Of a DNA stretch of 64,000 nt, positions 37,263-49,888 are shown piece after piece (the first letter of the stretch is position 1; each line of letters begins with the position of its first letter). Both the position numbers and the translations under genes were made by a program. Source of the stretch: Megaleporinus macrocephalus (Eukaryota; Chordata; Actinopteri; Characiformes; Anostomidae); assembly GCA_021613375.1 (NCBI GenBank), contig CM038717.1:33765994-33829993 (forward strand), read 5' to 3'. The notes under the pieces are model-generated. The model searched no databases. It was not told the DNA's origin and worked only from the letters and a program-made list of their open reading frames with translations.

Positions 37263-38902
37263 ATGCAAACACCCCCCACTAACCACTACACCACCATACT
37301 AATCACTACACCACCGTACTAACCACTACACCACCGTACTAACCACTACACTACCATACTAACCACTACACCACCGTACTAACCACTACACCACCATACT
37401 AACCACTACACCACCGTACTGACCACTACACCACCATACTAACCACTACACCACCGTACTAACCACTACACTACCATACTAATCACTACACCACCGTACT
37501 AACCACTACACCACCATAGTAACCACTACACTACCATACTAATCACTACACCACCGTACTAATCACTACACCACCATACTAACCACTACACCACCGTACT
37601 AACCACTACACTACCATACTAACCACTACACCACCGTACTAACCACTACACCACCATACTAACCACTACACCACCGTACTAACCACTACACTACCATACT
37701 AACCACTACACCACCGTACTAACCACTACAACACCATACTAACCACTACACTACCATACTAACCACTACACTACCGTACTAACCACTACACCACCGTACT
37801 AACCACTACACCACCGTACTAACCACTACACCGCCATACTAACCACTACACCACCGTACTAACCACTACACCACCGTACTAACCACTACACCACCATACT
37901 AACCACTACACCACCTACTAACCACTACACCACCTTACTAACCACTACACCACCGTACTAACCACTACACCACCTACTAACCACTACACCACCTTACTAA
38001 CCACTACACTACCGTGCTAACCACCACACCACCGTACTAACACTACACCACCATACTAACCACTACACCACCATACTAACCACTACACCACCATACTAAC
38101 CACTACACCACCATACTAATCACTACACCACCGTACTAACCACTACACCACCGTACTAACCACTACACCACCATACTAATCACTACACCACCGTACTGAC
38201 CACTACACCACCATACTAACCACTACACCACCGTACTAACCACTACACCACCGTACTAACCACTACACCACCGTACTAATCACTACACCACCATACTAAC
38301 CACTACACCACCGTACTAACCACTACACCACCATACTAACCACTACACCACCGTACTAACCACTACACTACCATACTAATCACTACACCACCGTACTAAC
38401 CACTACACCACCGTACTAACCACTACACCACCGTACTAACCACAACACCACCGTACTAACCACTACACCACCGTACTAACCACTACACTACCGTACTAAT
38501 CACTACACCACCGTACTAACCACTACACCACCATACTAACCACTACACCACCGTACTAACCACTACACCACCGTACTAACCACTACACTACCATACTAAT
38601 CACTACACCACCGTACTAACCACTACACCACCGTACTAACCACTACACCACCGTACTAACCACTACACTACCATACTAACCACTACACTACCGTACTAAT
38701 CACTACACCACCCTACTCCACCATACTAACCAAGACACCACATACTAACCACTACACCACCGTACTAACCACTACACCACCGTACTAACCACTACACTAC
38801 CATACTAATCACTACACCACCGTACTAACCACTACACTACCATACTAATCACTACACCACCGTACTAACCACTACACCACCATACTAACCACTACACCAC
38901 CG
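37263..38902. repeat. 20-bp minisatellite, about 82 units, each with a Pol III A box
   Basis: The unit is actaaccactacaccaccgt with cat/cgt and ccacc/ctacc variants. Its reverse complement, acggtggtgtagtggttagt, is the 5' head of the SINE beside it, which in a full copy reads ggtggcacggaggtgtag. The stretch TGGTGTAGTGG fits the tRNA A-box consensus TRGYNNARYGG. A few units have single-base indels (37911-38040) or a compressed form (38700-38740). Confidence 0.9.
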
Positions 38903-39469
38903 CATGCATTTCACTGTTTAAGACAAAACTTAAGGTAGAAAAACCCTCAAACAAGCAATGACTGAAGACAGCTGCAGTAAAGGCCTGACAAAGCATCACA
39001 AAGAAGGAAACCCAGTATTTAGTGATGTCCATAGGTTCCAGATATCAGGCGGCCATTGACTGCGAAGGATTCTCAACCAAGTATTAAAAATTAACATTTT
39101 ATTTACAGTAATGTTAATATGTCCAATTATCTTTGAGCCCCTGAAATGAGGGGGCTTTGTAGAAAAATGGTTGCAATTCCTAACTATTTCATAGGATATT
39201 TTTGTTCAGCTCCTTGAATTTAACCTGAAAGTCTATACTTCAATTGCATACCAGTTGTTCCATTTCGAATCCAGTGCGGTGGCATGGAGAGCCCAAATCA
39301 TGAAGATTGTGTCACTGTCCAAATAGTTCTGGGCCTAACTGTATATCAATCAATCAACATTCATTTACTATTTTTATTTTTATTTATAAAAGAAAGACCA
39401 AAGAGATGGATGGCAAGAAAAGAGTCCATGCATAGCAAATAAGTGAGAAGGGGTAACATATATATGTTA

Positions 39470-39645
39470 ATTTAATTTTTCTACATCATTTAAACATGAC
39501 AGCTGCCATTTACATTGTGTAAAAATGTCATGATGAATGGACCAATAGAAATGCTCCAAAATCACTTATTCAGAAATTATTCTGGTTCCATTGACTTACA
39601 TTAAAAGACAGTTTTTGTCCTCTCCTGTGAAGTTGCCTTTTTGTG
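39470..39645 (-). repeat. Dispersed repeat family D, inverted copy
   Basis: Contains ttctacatcatttaaacatg, ttacattgtgtaaaaatgtc, accaatagaaatgctccaaa, attctggttccattgactta and ctcctgtgaagttgcc. Confidence 0.75.
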
Positions 39646-39915
39646 TTTTTAAATCGTATCACAAAAGCCACATATCATAAAAGTGCTCGCACTACTTATG
39701 AGATTATGTAATTTATTGATTATGTAATGTAATTTGTCCACACAGTAAGGTTTCTGGTGTCCAGAATGTTTGAGTTTTTATCTTTATGATTTAATCTATT
39801 GTTTTAGATTAGTCTTGATTGTGTGTTGAAAAAGCACATGTTTGTGTTATCAGAACTCAATAAACTGCAAATAAAAAATCATATAACTTGATTTTTTATT
39901 TTACAATAAAAGTGC

Positions 39916-40100
39916 ATATATCGTCGCTGTCCACTGAAATACAGGTACCTCTATTTTTGCAGCTGCTGTTTACATTGTGTACAAGTTTTCGTGATGAATA
40001 AACCAATAGAAATGCTCCAAAATAGCTTGGAAAAAATTCTGGTTTTATTGATCTGCATTAAAAGTGAAGACAATTTTCGTCCTGTCCTGTAAAATTGACA
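39916..40100 (-). repeat. Dispersed repeat family D, inverted copy
   Basis: Begins atatatcgtcgctgtccact and runs through gctgctgtttacattgtgta and accaatagaaatgctccaaa to gtcctgtaaaattg. Confidence 0.75.
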
Positions 40101-41564
40101 TTTTGAAGAAACTTGAAGATACTACAGTGATTTAAGTACTGGTTAAAGGCTGTCTGAGTGCAGATGCAGGTTTACACGCCCATTTAAACCCCGATGATTT
40201 GGCCCTAGAGGAAAACAAGCTGTTTTCCCTTGTTTGGTGAGCTCATGAATAATTTAGTGAGCTCCGCTCTATAAGATAAGATAATAAAGATACAGGGTCT
40301 GTCGCAAAACCTAGTGAGTGTGTAAGTAGGCTGTCTAGGTAGCAGCTGTTTAAGTAGCAGCGTTCTCTACTCATCTCTCCTCATAAAACAGATTACTGAG
40401 ACCCTCTAGTTAGAGAGAGACTGCGTCATGGCTTGTTCCCACCCACTGCAGCAGGCCACCGGTGGTTTAGCTGCTTGCTAAGCTACCAGCTAGCTATCCA
40501 AAACAATAGCTGGAGGCCTAAAAAAAATCCACTAGCATAAATGCTAATGGCTCGAGTATAAAACTTTAAAATGGTGAAGGACTCATTACAGAGTTGATAA
40601 TAAAATACTGTTTTGTGTGATTATATGACCAGAAACACATTAAAACACAAAATAACTTACATTTTAAAACCACTTCACTGCTCGTAGATTAGCCTGTCTT
40701 GCATCATGGGATTGTCTTAGCGGCTGAGGAAGTGTTCAATGCTTCCTTAAAATCAGACCAAAATAAGGATCCTTAGTAGACAACATGTTTAAGGTATCTA
40801 AGAATTGGGACAGCCTACATGTCGGGAGCACTAAATCTGTAGAGTTTTTTTCTCTGATGAGGTTAATCTTGTTCACGCAGACCAACAGTACACATTTACT
40901 GAGTAAACCCTATAAACAATGTTCGACTGACCAATAAATGACCAACACTTTTCACCATATTTCTGTCCTTTCCATCTAAACTGGGAGGTTCCAATCTTGA
41001 GGAACAGAGTTTAACGTTGAACTATTTCTACATTTCTTCTTTCCAGGAATGCTGGTGGTGTTCTGGATGTAGCTGCAGTTTAAAATACCCCAAGGTAAAC
41101 ACTGTATCTTCTCTCCACCCTTTAACAGGAAAGGATTGGTGCCTTTCATTACTACCTCCTTCCGACCCTAATTGCTTACGAAACCTGGACCCCTGCTGTC
41201 TCCCTAGTGGATAAAACTCTCTCTCCTCGAAGAGCTAATTGCGTTTCCTCTTTTCTAGCCCACTTAGGAACCTGTGGTAAAGACATTAGAGGCTAACCCG
41301 TTTCTCCTGTTCTCTTCTATAAATAAAGGGGGAAACGGCAAGCTGCACAAAGGTTCACGAATTCCAGTCGTCAGGGAAACAACTTGACCTTTCCACACCA
41401 GGATTATGTAATTATGAAAAAGAGTAAACACCTTTATTTACAACGCCTTCATTACAGCATAAGGAGGGATGAAGGTTGGGCATCTGGAAATAACACACAT
41501 TACAGCATGTAGTTACATTACGTCTGTTTACAAAACCAAGAAACCCAATACTGTCTCAATACAG

Positions 41565-43800
41565 CAGAGGTGTCAAGTAATGAAGTACAAACACTTAGTT
41601 ACTCTAGTTAAGTAGAAATTTTAGTTTTAGTGTATACTTTACTAAAGTAATTTTTTTCAGATGACTTTTTACTTTTACTCTTTACATTTACACTCCATTA
41701 TCAGTACTTTCTACTCCTTATATTTACACTATATTATCAGTACTTTCTACTCCTTACGTTTACACTCCATTATTAGTACTTTCTACTCCTTACATTTACA
41801 CTCCATTATCAGTACTTTCTACTCCTTACATTTACACTCCATTATCTGTACTTTCTACTCCTTACATTTACACTCCATTATCAGTACTTTCTACTCCTTA
41901 CATTTACACTCCATTATCTGTACTTTCTACTCCTTACATTTACACTCCATTATCTGTACTTTCTACTCCTTACATTTACACTCCATTATCAGTACTTTCT
42001 ACTCCTTACATTTACACACCATTATCAGTACTTTCTACTCCTTACATTTACACTCCATTATCTGTACTTTCTACTCCTTACATTTACACTCCATTATCTG
42101 TACTTTCTACTCCTTACATTTACACTCCATTATCTGTACTTTCTACTCCTTACATTTACACTCCATTATCAGTACTTTCTACTCTTTACATTTACACTCC
42201 ATTATCTGTACTTTCTACTCCTTACATTTACACTCCATTATCAGTACTTTCTACTCCTTACATTTACATCCATTATTACTTACTTTCTACTCCTTACATT
42301 TACACACCATTATCTGTACTTTCTACTCCTTACATTTACACTCCATTATCTGTACTTTCTACGCCTTACATTTACCTCCATTATCAGTACTTTTACTCCT
42401 TACATTTACCTCCTTTCAGTACTTTATACTCCTTATTTACACTCCATTATCAGTACTTACTCTTATATTTACACTCCATTATCAGTACTTTCTACTGCTT
42501 ACATTTACACTCCATTATCAGTACTTTCTACTCCTTACATTTACACACCATTATCTGTACTTTCTACTCCTTACATTTACACTCCGTTATCTGTACTTTC
42601 TACTCCTTACATTTACACTCCATTATCTGTACTTTCTACTCCTTACATTTACACTCCATTATCAGTACTTTCTACTCCTTACATTTACACTCCAATATCA
42701 GTACTTTCTACTCCTTACATTTACACTCCATTATCAGTACTTTCTACTCCTTACATTTACACTCCATTATCTGTACTTTCTACTCCTTACATTTACACTC
42801 CATTATCAGTACTTTCTACTCCTTACATTTACACACCATTATCAGTACTTTCTACTCCTTACATTTACACTCCATTATCAGTACTTTCTACTCCTTACAT
42901 TTACACACCATTATCTGTACTTTCTACTCCTTACATTTACACTCCATTATCAGTACTTTATACGCCTTATATTTACACTCCATTATCAGTACTTTCTACT
43001 CCTTACATTTACACTCCATTATCAGTACTTTCTACTCCTTACATTTACACTCCATTATCAGTACTTTCTACTTCTTACATTTACACTCCATTATCAGTAC
43101 TTTCTACTCCTTACATTTACACTCCATTATCAGTACTTTCTACTCCTTACATTTACACTCCATTATCTGTACTTTCTACTCCTTACATTTACACTCCATT
43201 ATCTGTACTTTCTACTCCTTACATTTTAAACATAGTCTCGTTACTCCTACTTAATTACAGCTTGTTTTCATTCATGTACATTTACATTCCAGTAAAGATT
43301 ATTGATAACATGTGTTTGAAGTTTGACTTTTTACACCATTACAATACTTATAGACAACTAATCATCATATCTTCTGCTCCATGAAACACATGTTAATGTT
43401 CAGTAGTAACAGATATGCTTCTTTAATATATTTACATTGTACTAAAATACATTCATTTTCAATGGGCGTATATGCGGCGGAAACAGGAAGCCTAGCGCAT
43501 CCCAAATTTATCAACATTAACATTTTAATATAACATTATAGTCATTATGGCTTTTAGAAGAATTATTTTTTTGGGGAGGTGGGCTAGTGCACTATAGACC
43601 CCTGTGATGTGGCCTAAGCTTTTGTCCTTAATGCCATTTTTCTCTTTACATTACTTTTACTTTTATACTTTAAGTAGTTCTGAAAGCAGTACTTTTACAC
43701 TTTTACTGGAGTAAAAAGCTTCAGTTGATACTTCAATTTCTACAGAAGTATTTTTTTACCATAGTATCTATACGTCTACCTGAGTAATGAATGTGAATAC
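41565..43800 (+). mobile_element. Transposon with internal 36-bp minisatellite, copy 2
   Basis: Begins CAGAGGTGTCAAGTAATGAA at 41565. A left arm of about 95 bp is followed by about 43 tandem units (ctccattatcagtactttct then actccttacatttaca) to about 43224, then a right arm of about 570 bp ending acctgagtaatgaatgtgaa near 43793. The right terminus that should read TGACACCTCTG is missing or decayed (tactcagaacc). The unit of 36 bp is a multiple of three and has no stop in several frames, so the 522-residue frame is an artefact. No transposase is present. Ends fit a non-autonomous hAT, tentatively. Confidence 0.75.
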
Positions 43801-44657
43801 TCAGAACCAACACAAATGAGAGTCTGGGGCATATGTGAAAGTCAGAGGTTATCGGCAAATAAAAATGCAGTAATTAATAAATTTAAACAAACAATAAAAC
43901 ATACATAAGATGACTTATGAAGTGTTTTACCTTGTCAACTTTGTGTAAACATACTCTCAGTCTGAAACTGATGCCTGCAACACATTCCAAAAAGTTGGGA
44001 CAGGATTAGTCTTATCATAAATGCTCCACCCACACAAAGACAGACATAGTCTCATCACTTAGAGTGGTTTACTTGTTAACTTGTTCACTATTCACTGTAT
44101 AACATTTGTTTAGAAACACTGCTTCACAAACAATATGGATGTACATTTATGAAATGGATTTATATTCTGTCACGTAAACAAATCAAACACGACTGCCATA
44201 TGGGCTGTTGAATAATGTGTGTTTTTTATTTTGATGGACAGTCCAATGGTTTTCTCCTGGGCTGGTATGTGTACTAATGTATGTAGTGTAACTTAAAACA
44301 ACTAACAAAAAACATGATATAATTTTTATTTTTCTGCTTCCTGTCATGAATATATATGGATACAAGAGCAGATCTTTAATTAAATCAAAAAGCAAGAACA
44401 GAATATGCTACACAGAGCAGTACGTGCAATCAGCAGCTGGCAAAAATAGACAAAACATAAAGCTTGAGTGTGAACCGAAACAACCTCAGCAGCGTACGCA
44501 TTTAGTCAAGACCTCGCAAGGCCATGGTTTCGTCAATGTCCTTTCTATTGTCCTTGATTAGCAGGTGGGTGAGGGGGTGTGGTCTGCTCAGTAGACAGGG
44601 GAGTTAGAACGAGGCAGAGCTAACAGAGAAGATCTAACATCCCCTGTGACACTCCCT

Positions 44658-44834
44658 TTGAATGCAGTAGTTGCCGTTTACATTGTGCAAAAATTCCATG
44701 ATGAATGAATCAATATAAATGGCCCAAATGAACTAACAATTCCGGTTTCACTGATTTACATTAAAAGTAAAGAAGGTTTTTGGCCTCTCCTGTAAAGTTG
44801 CAATGTTGGATATTTTTCATTGCACAGTGATGAT
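44658..44834 (-). repeat. Dispersed repeat family D, inverted copy
   Basis: Contains gttgccgtttacattgtgca, ttccatgatgaatgaatcaa, ttacattaaaagtaaag and ctcctgtaaagttgca. Confidence 0.65.
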
Positions 44835-44898
44835 ATAAAACTGCTATTTTAGGCTCTGATATTGGTAGAAAGACACCACTGCTTTGCATTATGGTATA

Positions 44899-45327
44899 CA
44901 GTACTGTGCAAAATTTAAGTCACTTGGGGATGTTATGATATTTGAAGTTATTTTTCCAGATGAGATCACTTGTGGAAACAAGTAGCTTTTCCCAGTATTA
45001 TTTAGAGTTCTCATCTAATACCTGCTTTGACTGCTCAGTACTTCATTAAGCTAAATCAAGATTGCTGCTGAAGGAACTGAACACATTCATACAATGTCTG
45101 GGGCGTCCAGGAGAAATCTGGAACTTCACTATGTTCTTCAAACTGGAGCTCAAGATATGATCTACTTCTTTTAGAATATAATATTTATGCTACTTTGTAT
45201 TGGGTTTATGTTTGTTCACATCTATTCTAATCATATCTGATGTTCTTACTGGTGAAACTGCGCTGATTGATAAGATAAAGGCTTTCAAACAATCAGCTTA
45301 GGTTCCTCAGGCTATTACACAGTACTG
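44899..45327. mobile_element. 429-bp MITE with TA target duplication
   Basis: The ends are CAGTACTGTGCAAAATTTAA and, read inward from the right, CAGTACTGTGTAATAGCC. Both are flanked by TA (44897-44898 and 45328-45329). The interior has no transposase. TA duplication and a CAGT start fit a Tc1/mariner-type MITE. Confidence 0.7.
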
Positions 45328-45329
45328 TA

Positions 45330-46680
45330 CATTGGAAATTGTAGTGTACATCTTCGCCACACTGCATTATGGTGGATCAATAGTGAATTATATAGGGAAT
45401 TAAATGTAATGTGTGCAACAATTTCAAGTGTAGGTTCTGTCTTTAGTGAGTTAACCCACCAGTTTTATTCGGATAGGCTATCTGCACTTCCACATATACA
45501 CATTTTACACTGTGTTGAGTTTTGTGTTTCCAGCCTAGTAAACAGTAGACTCTGCCACAGATGCCCCGCTCATTGTGTACTCTGTTTTCCGAGTGACCGT
45601 TTATGTTGTGGCTCAGTTTTCAAGACGGCCTCTTTCTCAATGTCATGCCAAAGAGCAGGCTAGTGATTGGTTGTTCTGCACGCCAGTCGAATTTCTACCT
45701 TTCTGCTGTAGTCGGTGGTTCTTGACCATGTTAAGTGCAAGACTAGGACAGGAATAATTAGGTCTGGGAATTTTGTGACGTTCAAAAACATCTTAACCAA
45801 CTTGTTTTGGAACGTGTTGCCGGTGCCATATTAGCATCGACTGCATATTTACAGGAAATCAATGCAGTTCACAATTACAGGCCAATCTGAATGTATTAAT
45901 CACTGCTTTCTGTGTTTATTGGCATTTCACATCCTGTCCCAACGTTTTGGAATTGGCTGTGTTCACTTTTTTAATGGATAGGACATTAATGTCACACGTT
46001 GCACTGCTAACATTCTGCCACTGCTTGCATTCATTGTCTAGCTAAGGCATAGGAGATCCAGACATTAACAGATTTCAAAAAGTCAGTGGTCACTTGATGT
46101 CAAATGTCATTTGTAAACAATAGCAGTGGAAACTAATCAAAACTAAAGAATTCATTCCTGACTGTCCTAACTGTCTGTGACAGCCCAGCTATAAACAACA
46201 AGCACAGACCAGCATGACTAGTCACTAGCAAACCCAGTATATCGTTGCTGTCCAATGAAACCAAGTATCAAATGACAAGCTATTTTGGAGCATTTCCATT
46301 GGTCCATTCATTATGAAATTGTAATACACTGTAAACAGCAGCTGTTGAGTTCAAATGATATAGAAAAATGAAAATCAACTTTTTCCTTGGACATTCCTTG
46401 GAATGCTGGTCGACCTGCATGACCATCCGGTGGTGGCCAGCAAAATCAGCACCAGACCAGCATGAATTGAGTGCTGGTCAGCAGGGTCTCCTAGCACTGT
46501 ACAAACACTTTCAGTTGAGTTGTTTGTGCTGGATTTGATGGTTTAGGATTTGCTGAGTGGTGTTTTCCTGGAAGTTCATGTTTCTGTTTGTGTTCTGCTC
46601 CATCTCATCCATTATCTGCCAAGCCATTGTTAATCTGCCTTGATGAACTGACTCATATCAGATAGATATGGCTAGCAGGC
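45330..46680. other. Intergenic, no gene recognised
   Basis: Holds one family D copy (46239-46396) and possible transposon ends near 45796 and 45940. The open frames at 45409-45757 have no recognised similarity or splice context. Confidence 0.4.
46239..46396 (+). repeat. Dispersed repeat family D, rearranged copy
   Basis: Contains tatcgttgctgtccaatgaa, agctattttggagcatttcc, attggtccattcattatgaa and acagcagctgttgagttcaa. The order of the first part is changed relative to other copies. Confidence 0.65.
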
Positions 46681-46739
46681 TTTGTTTTCTTGAATTGTTT
46701 ATATATATTATTACAAATATATATTTACTTGGCTCACAC

Positions 46740-47150
46740 AGTGAGGCTCGGCAGGCTGGAGGATGTTTGTGTGGTCGAATAGCACAGCAGCCTGGTGGCG
46801 TTGACCGAGGCCCTCCAGCCATGTTTTGATCAGGGGCTGGTGGCGTGGCTGGCTAAGGCCGAGTGTCTGAGCTCCAGTATCACTGCTGGGCTGCTGTTGT
46901 TTTTAATGCCGGGAGCTGTTCCACCGGGTATTAGGGAAGATGAAGCGCTCAGTCTCTCTGTCTCTGCACCCCGAGGGACAGGATGCTGGCCTGAGGGAGG
47001 ACTGAGGTGGCTGGGGGGCACGAGCACTTATTGCCATGGTACTAGGATGGTAAGGGGGGTTCTATATAGCGTCTATATAGTGGCTGGGGATGCATGGAGG
47101 CTCTTGGGAGGCCGTGGCTCAGTGTTGTGCCTCAGCTAAAAATGTACCCC
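46740..47150. other. GC-rich island with a 114-codon open frame
   Basis: This stretch is clearly richer in G and C than its AT-rich surroundings. An open frame at 46795-47139 (+) has no family I recognise, and no convincing donor or acceptor brackets it. It may be a regulatory island, a TE fragment or a decayed exon; none of these is shown. Confidence 0.3.
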
Positions 47151-48011
47151 TCTGTTATTTGTGCTATTTTATGCCACGATGTGGAGCTAATTAGAGTTGT
47201 GTAGCCATTGATGACCTGTCTGCCTCCCAGCTGTTTCAGCCAGCACTGAGGGGCGGTTCTTCCATGCTGCTACACAACTCTGGCTGTACAAGAGTATTTG
47301 CTGGAAGCACTATGTTTCTTCTGAGCTGTCATTTTGTCTTGAATTTTTTAAGATAAACATCCTTACATAGCCCAAACTGGTCCTTCCTTAGCATTACTCT
47401 AAATAGCCCTTTTCGGCACTGTTATTTTTAACCCTTTGATGCACAACATGGATCAAATGTGACCTAATCATCACAAATCCTGGTTTCAGTTTTATTTTGT
47501 AATTTTTAAATAAAAATACATTTTGTATCACTGCCTTCTAACACACAGAATGGGCAGAAATGAACACTTATGAACTCACAATGGAATTTGATAGGAACTA
47601 CTGACATTTGTAAACATTCCCATATAAAGAAAAAACTAGATGGTTCCTGTAATTAGATATGATATCATATTATGTTTTTTATATGTTCACTACAAGTCAG
47701 TGTGTTTTCTTGTATGATTATGAGCACACTCATACTAAAAGACACACAAGACATATAAGGGACTCCTGTAGGAATTTGTGTAAATCTTACATTTTAACTG
47801 TATGTTCTAACATATGACTTCAATAGGAAATATGTTTGTTCTTGTTTCCTAATCAAATTTTGCATTAATTTTAGAAAAAACATGTATGTTCTCTAGAAAA
47901 TTTCCATATTATACTTACTTTTTTATAGTGGTTTTAATGTGATGAATAAGTTTTGAACATGAAAGTGTTTTTATGATTTTCATGATTACAGCATTATTAC
48001 TATATTATCTC
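47151..48011. other. No recognisable feature
   Basis: AT-rich intergenic sequence without an identifiable exon or repeat boundary. Confidence 0.4.
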
Positions 48012-49888
48012 CAAAGATGTCAAAAGTATTCACATTCATTACTCAGGTAGAAGTATAGATATTATAGTGAAAAAATACTTCTGTACAAGTTGAAGTATCA
48101 ACTCAAGATTTTTACTCCAGTAAAAGTGTAAAAGTACTACTTTCAGAACTACTTAAAGTATAAAAGTAAAAAATTAAGGACATTAAGGACAAAAGCTTAG
48201 GCCACATCACAGGGGTCTATAGTGCACTAGCCCACCTCCCCCAAAAAAACATTCTTCTAAAAGTCATAATGACTGTAATGTTATATTAAAATGTTAATGT
48301 TGATAAATTTGGGATGCGCTAGGATTCCTGTTTCAGCCGCATATACGCCCATTGAACATGAATGTAGTTTAGTACAATGTAAATATATTAAAGAAGCATA
48401 TCTGTTACTACTGAACATTAACATGTGTTTCATGGAGCAGAAGATATGATGACTAGTTGTCTATAAATATTGTAATGGTGTAAAAAGTCAAACTTCAAAG
48501 GCATTTTATCAATAATCTCTACTGGAATGTAAATGTACATGAATGAAAACAAGCTGAAATGAAATAGGAGTAACGAGACTATGTTTAAAATGTAAGGAGT
48601 AGAAAGTACAGATAATGGAGTGTAAATGTAAGGAGTAGAAAGTACTGATAATGGAGTGTAAATATAAGGAGTAGAAAGTACTGATAATGGAGTGTAAATG
48701 TAAGGAGTAGAAAGTACTGATAATGGAGTGTAAATGTAAGGAGTAGAAAGTACAGATAATGGAGTGTAAATGTAAGGAGTAGAAAGTACTGATAATGGAG
48801 TGTAAATGTAAGGAGTAGAAAGTACAGATAATGGAGTGTAAATGTAAGGAGTAGAAAGTACTGATAATGGAGTGTAAATGTAAGGAGTAGGAAGTACTGA
48901 TAATGGAGTGTAAATGTAAGGAGTAGAAAGTACAGATAGTGGAGTGTAAATGTAAGGAGTAGAAAGTACTGATAGTGGAGTGTAAATGTAAGGAGTAGAA
49001 AGTACTGATAATGGAGTGTAAATGTAAGGAGTAGAAAGTACAGATAATGGAGTGTAAATGTAAGGAGTAGAAAGTACTGATAATGGAGTGTAAATGTAAG
49101 GAGTAGAAAGTACTGATAATGGAGTGTAAATGTAAGGAGTAGGAAGTACTGATAATGGAGTGTAAATGTAAGGAGTAGAAAGTACAGATAGTGGAGTGTA
49201 AATGTAAGGAGTAGAAAGTACTGATAGTGGAGTGTAAATGTAAGGAGTAGAAAGTACTGATAATGGAGTGTAAATGTAAGGAGTAGAAAGTACAGATAAT
49301 GGAGTGTAAATGTAAGGAGTAGAAAGTACTGATAATGGAGTGTAAATGTAAGGAGTAGAAAGTACTGATAATGAAGTGTAAATGTAAGGAGTAGAAAGTA
49401 CTGATAATGGAGTGTAAATGTAAGGAGTAGAAAGTACAGATAATGGAGTGTAAATGTAAGGAGTAGAAAGTACTGATAATGGAGTGTAAATGTAAGGAGT
49501 AGAAAGTACTGATAATGGAGTGTAAATGTAAGGAGTAGAAAGTACAGATAATGGTGTGTAAATGTAAGGAGTAGAAAGTACAGATAATGGAGTGTAAATG
49601 TAAGGAGTAGAAAGTACTGATAATGGAGTGTAAATGTAAGGAGTAGAAAGTACTGATAATGGAGTGTAAATGTAAGGAGTAGGAAGTACTGATAATGGAG
49701 TGTAAATGTAAGGAGTAGAAAGTACAGATAATGGAGTGTAAATGTAAGGAGTAGGAAGTACTGATAATGGAGTGTAAATGTAAGGAGTAGGAAGTACTGA
49801 TAATGGAGTGTAAATGTAAGGAGTAGAAAGTACAGATAATGGAGTGTAAATGTAAGGAGTAGGAAGTACTGATAATGGAGTGTAAATG
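48012..49888 (-). mobile_element. Transposon with internal 36-bp minisatellite, copy 3
   Basis: Starts caaagatgtcaaaagtattc, two mismatches from the expected CAGAGGTGTCAAAAGTA end. The arm 48012-48595 is the reverse complement of 43225-43800. About 36 units of the 36-bp repeat then run to 49888, where the sequence changes abruptly to acaatgcagttgattaaact, so the far arm is lost. The long frames of 444-494 residues in three phases are artefacts of a stop-free 36-bp unit. Confidence 0.8.

Larger units (their letters stand above)
38903..41564. other. Intergenic with old repeat copies
   Basis: Contains two inverted family D copies (listed separately). The stretch 41030-41340 is less AT-rich and has a pyrimidine-rich run near 41130-41180, but no confirmed exon. 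No gene was recognised. Confidence 0.4.
43969..45832. mobile_element. Possible composite DNA transposon remnant
   Basis: gcctgcaacacattccaaaa at 43972 and the stretch near 45796-45825, whose complement contains ggcaacacgttccaaaacaa, are an imperfect inverted pair. A third related piece lies at about 45935-45955 (tcccaacgttttggaatt). A MITE and a family D copy sit between them. Boundaries and class are uncertain. Confidence 0.35.

Noticed and set aside
41661..43229. 522-residue open reading frame with a 12-residue repeat (STFYSLHLHSII type)
   Set aside because: It is the translation of a 36-bp minisatellite whose length is a multiple of three. The complementary array at 48430-49914 is open in three frames at once, which shows the absence of stops is a property of the repeat.
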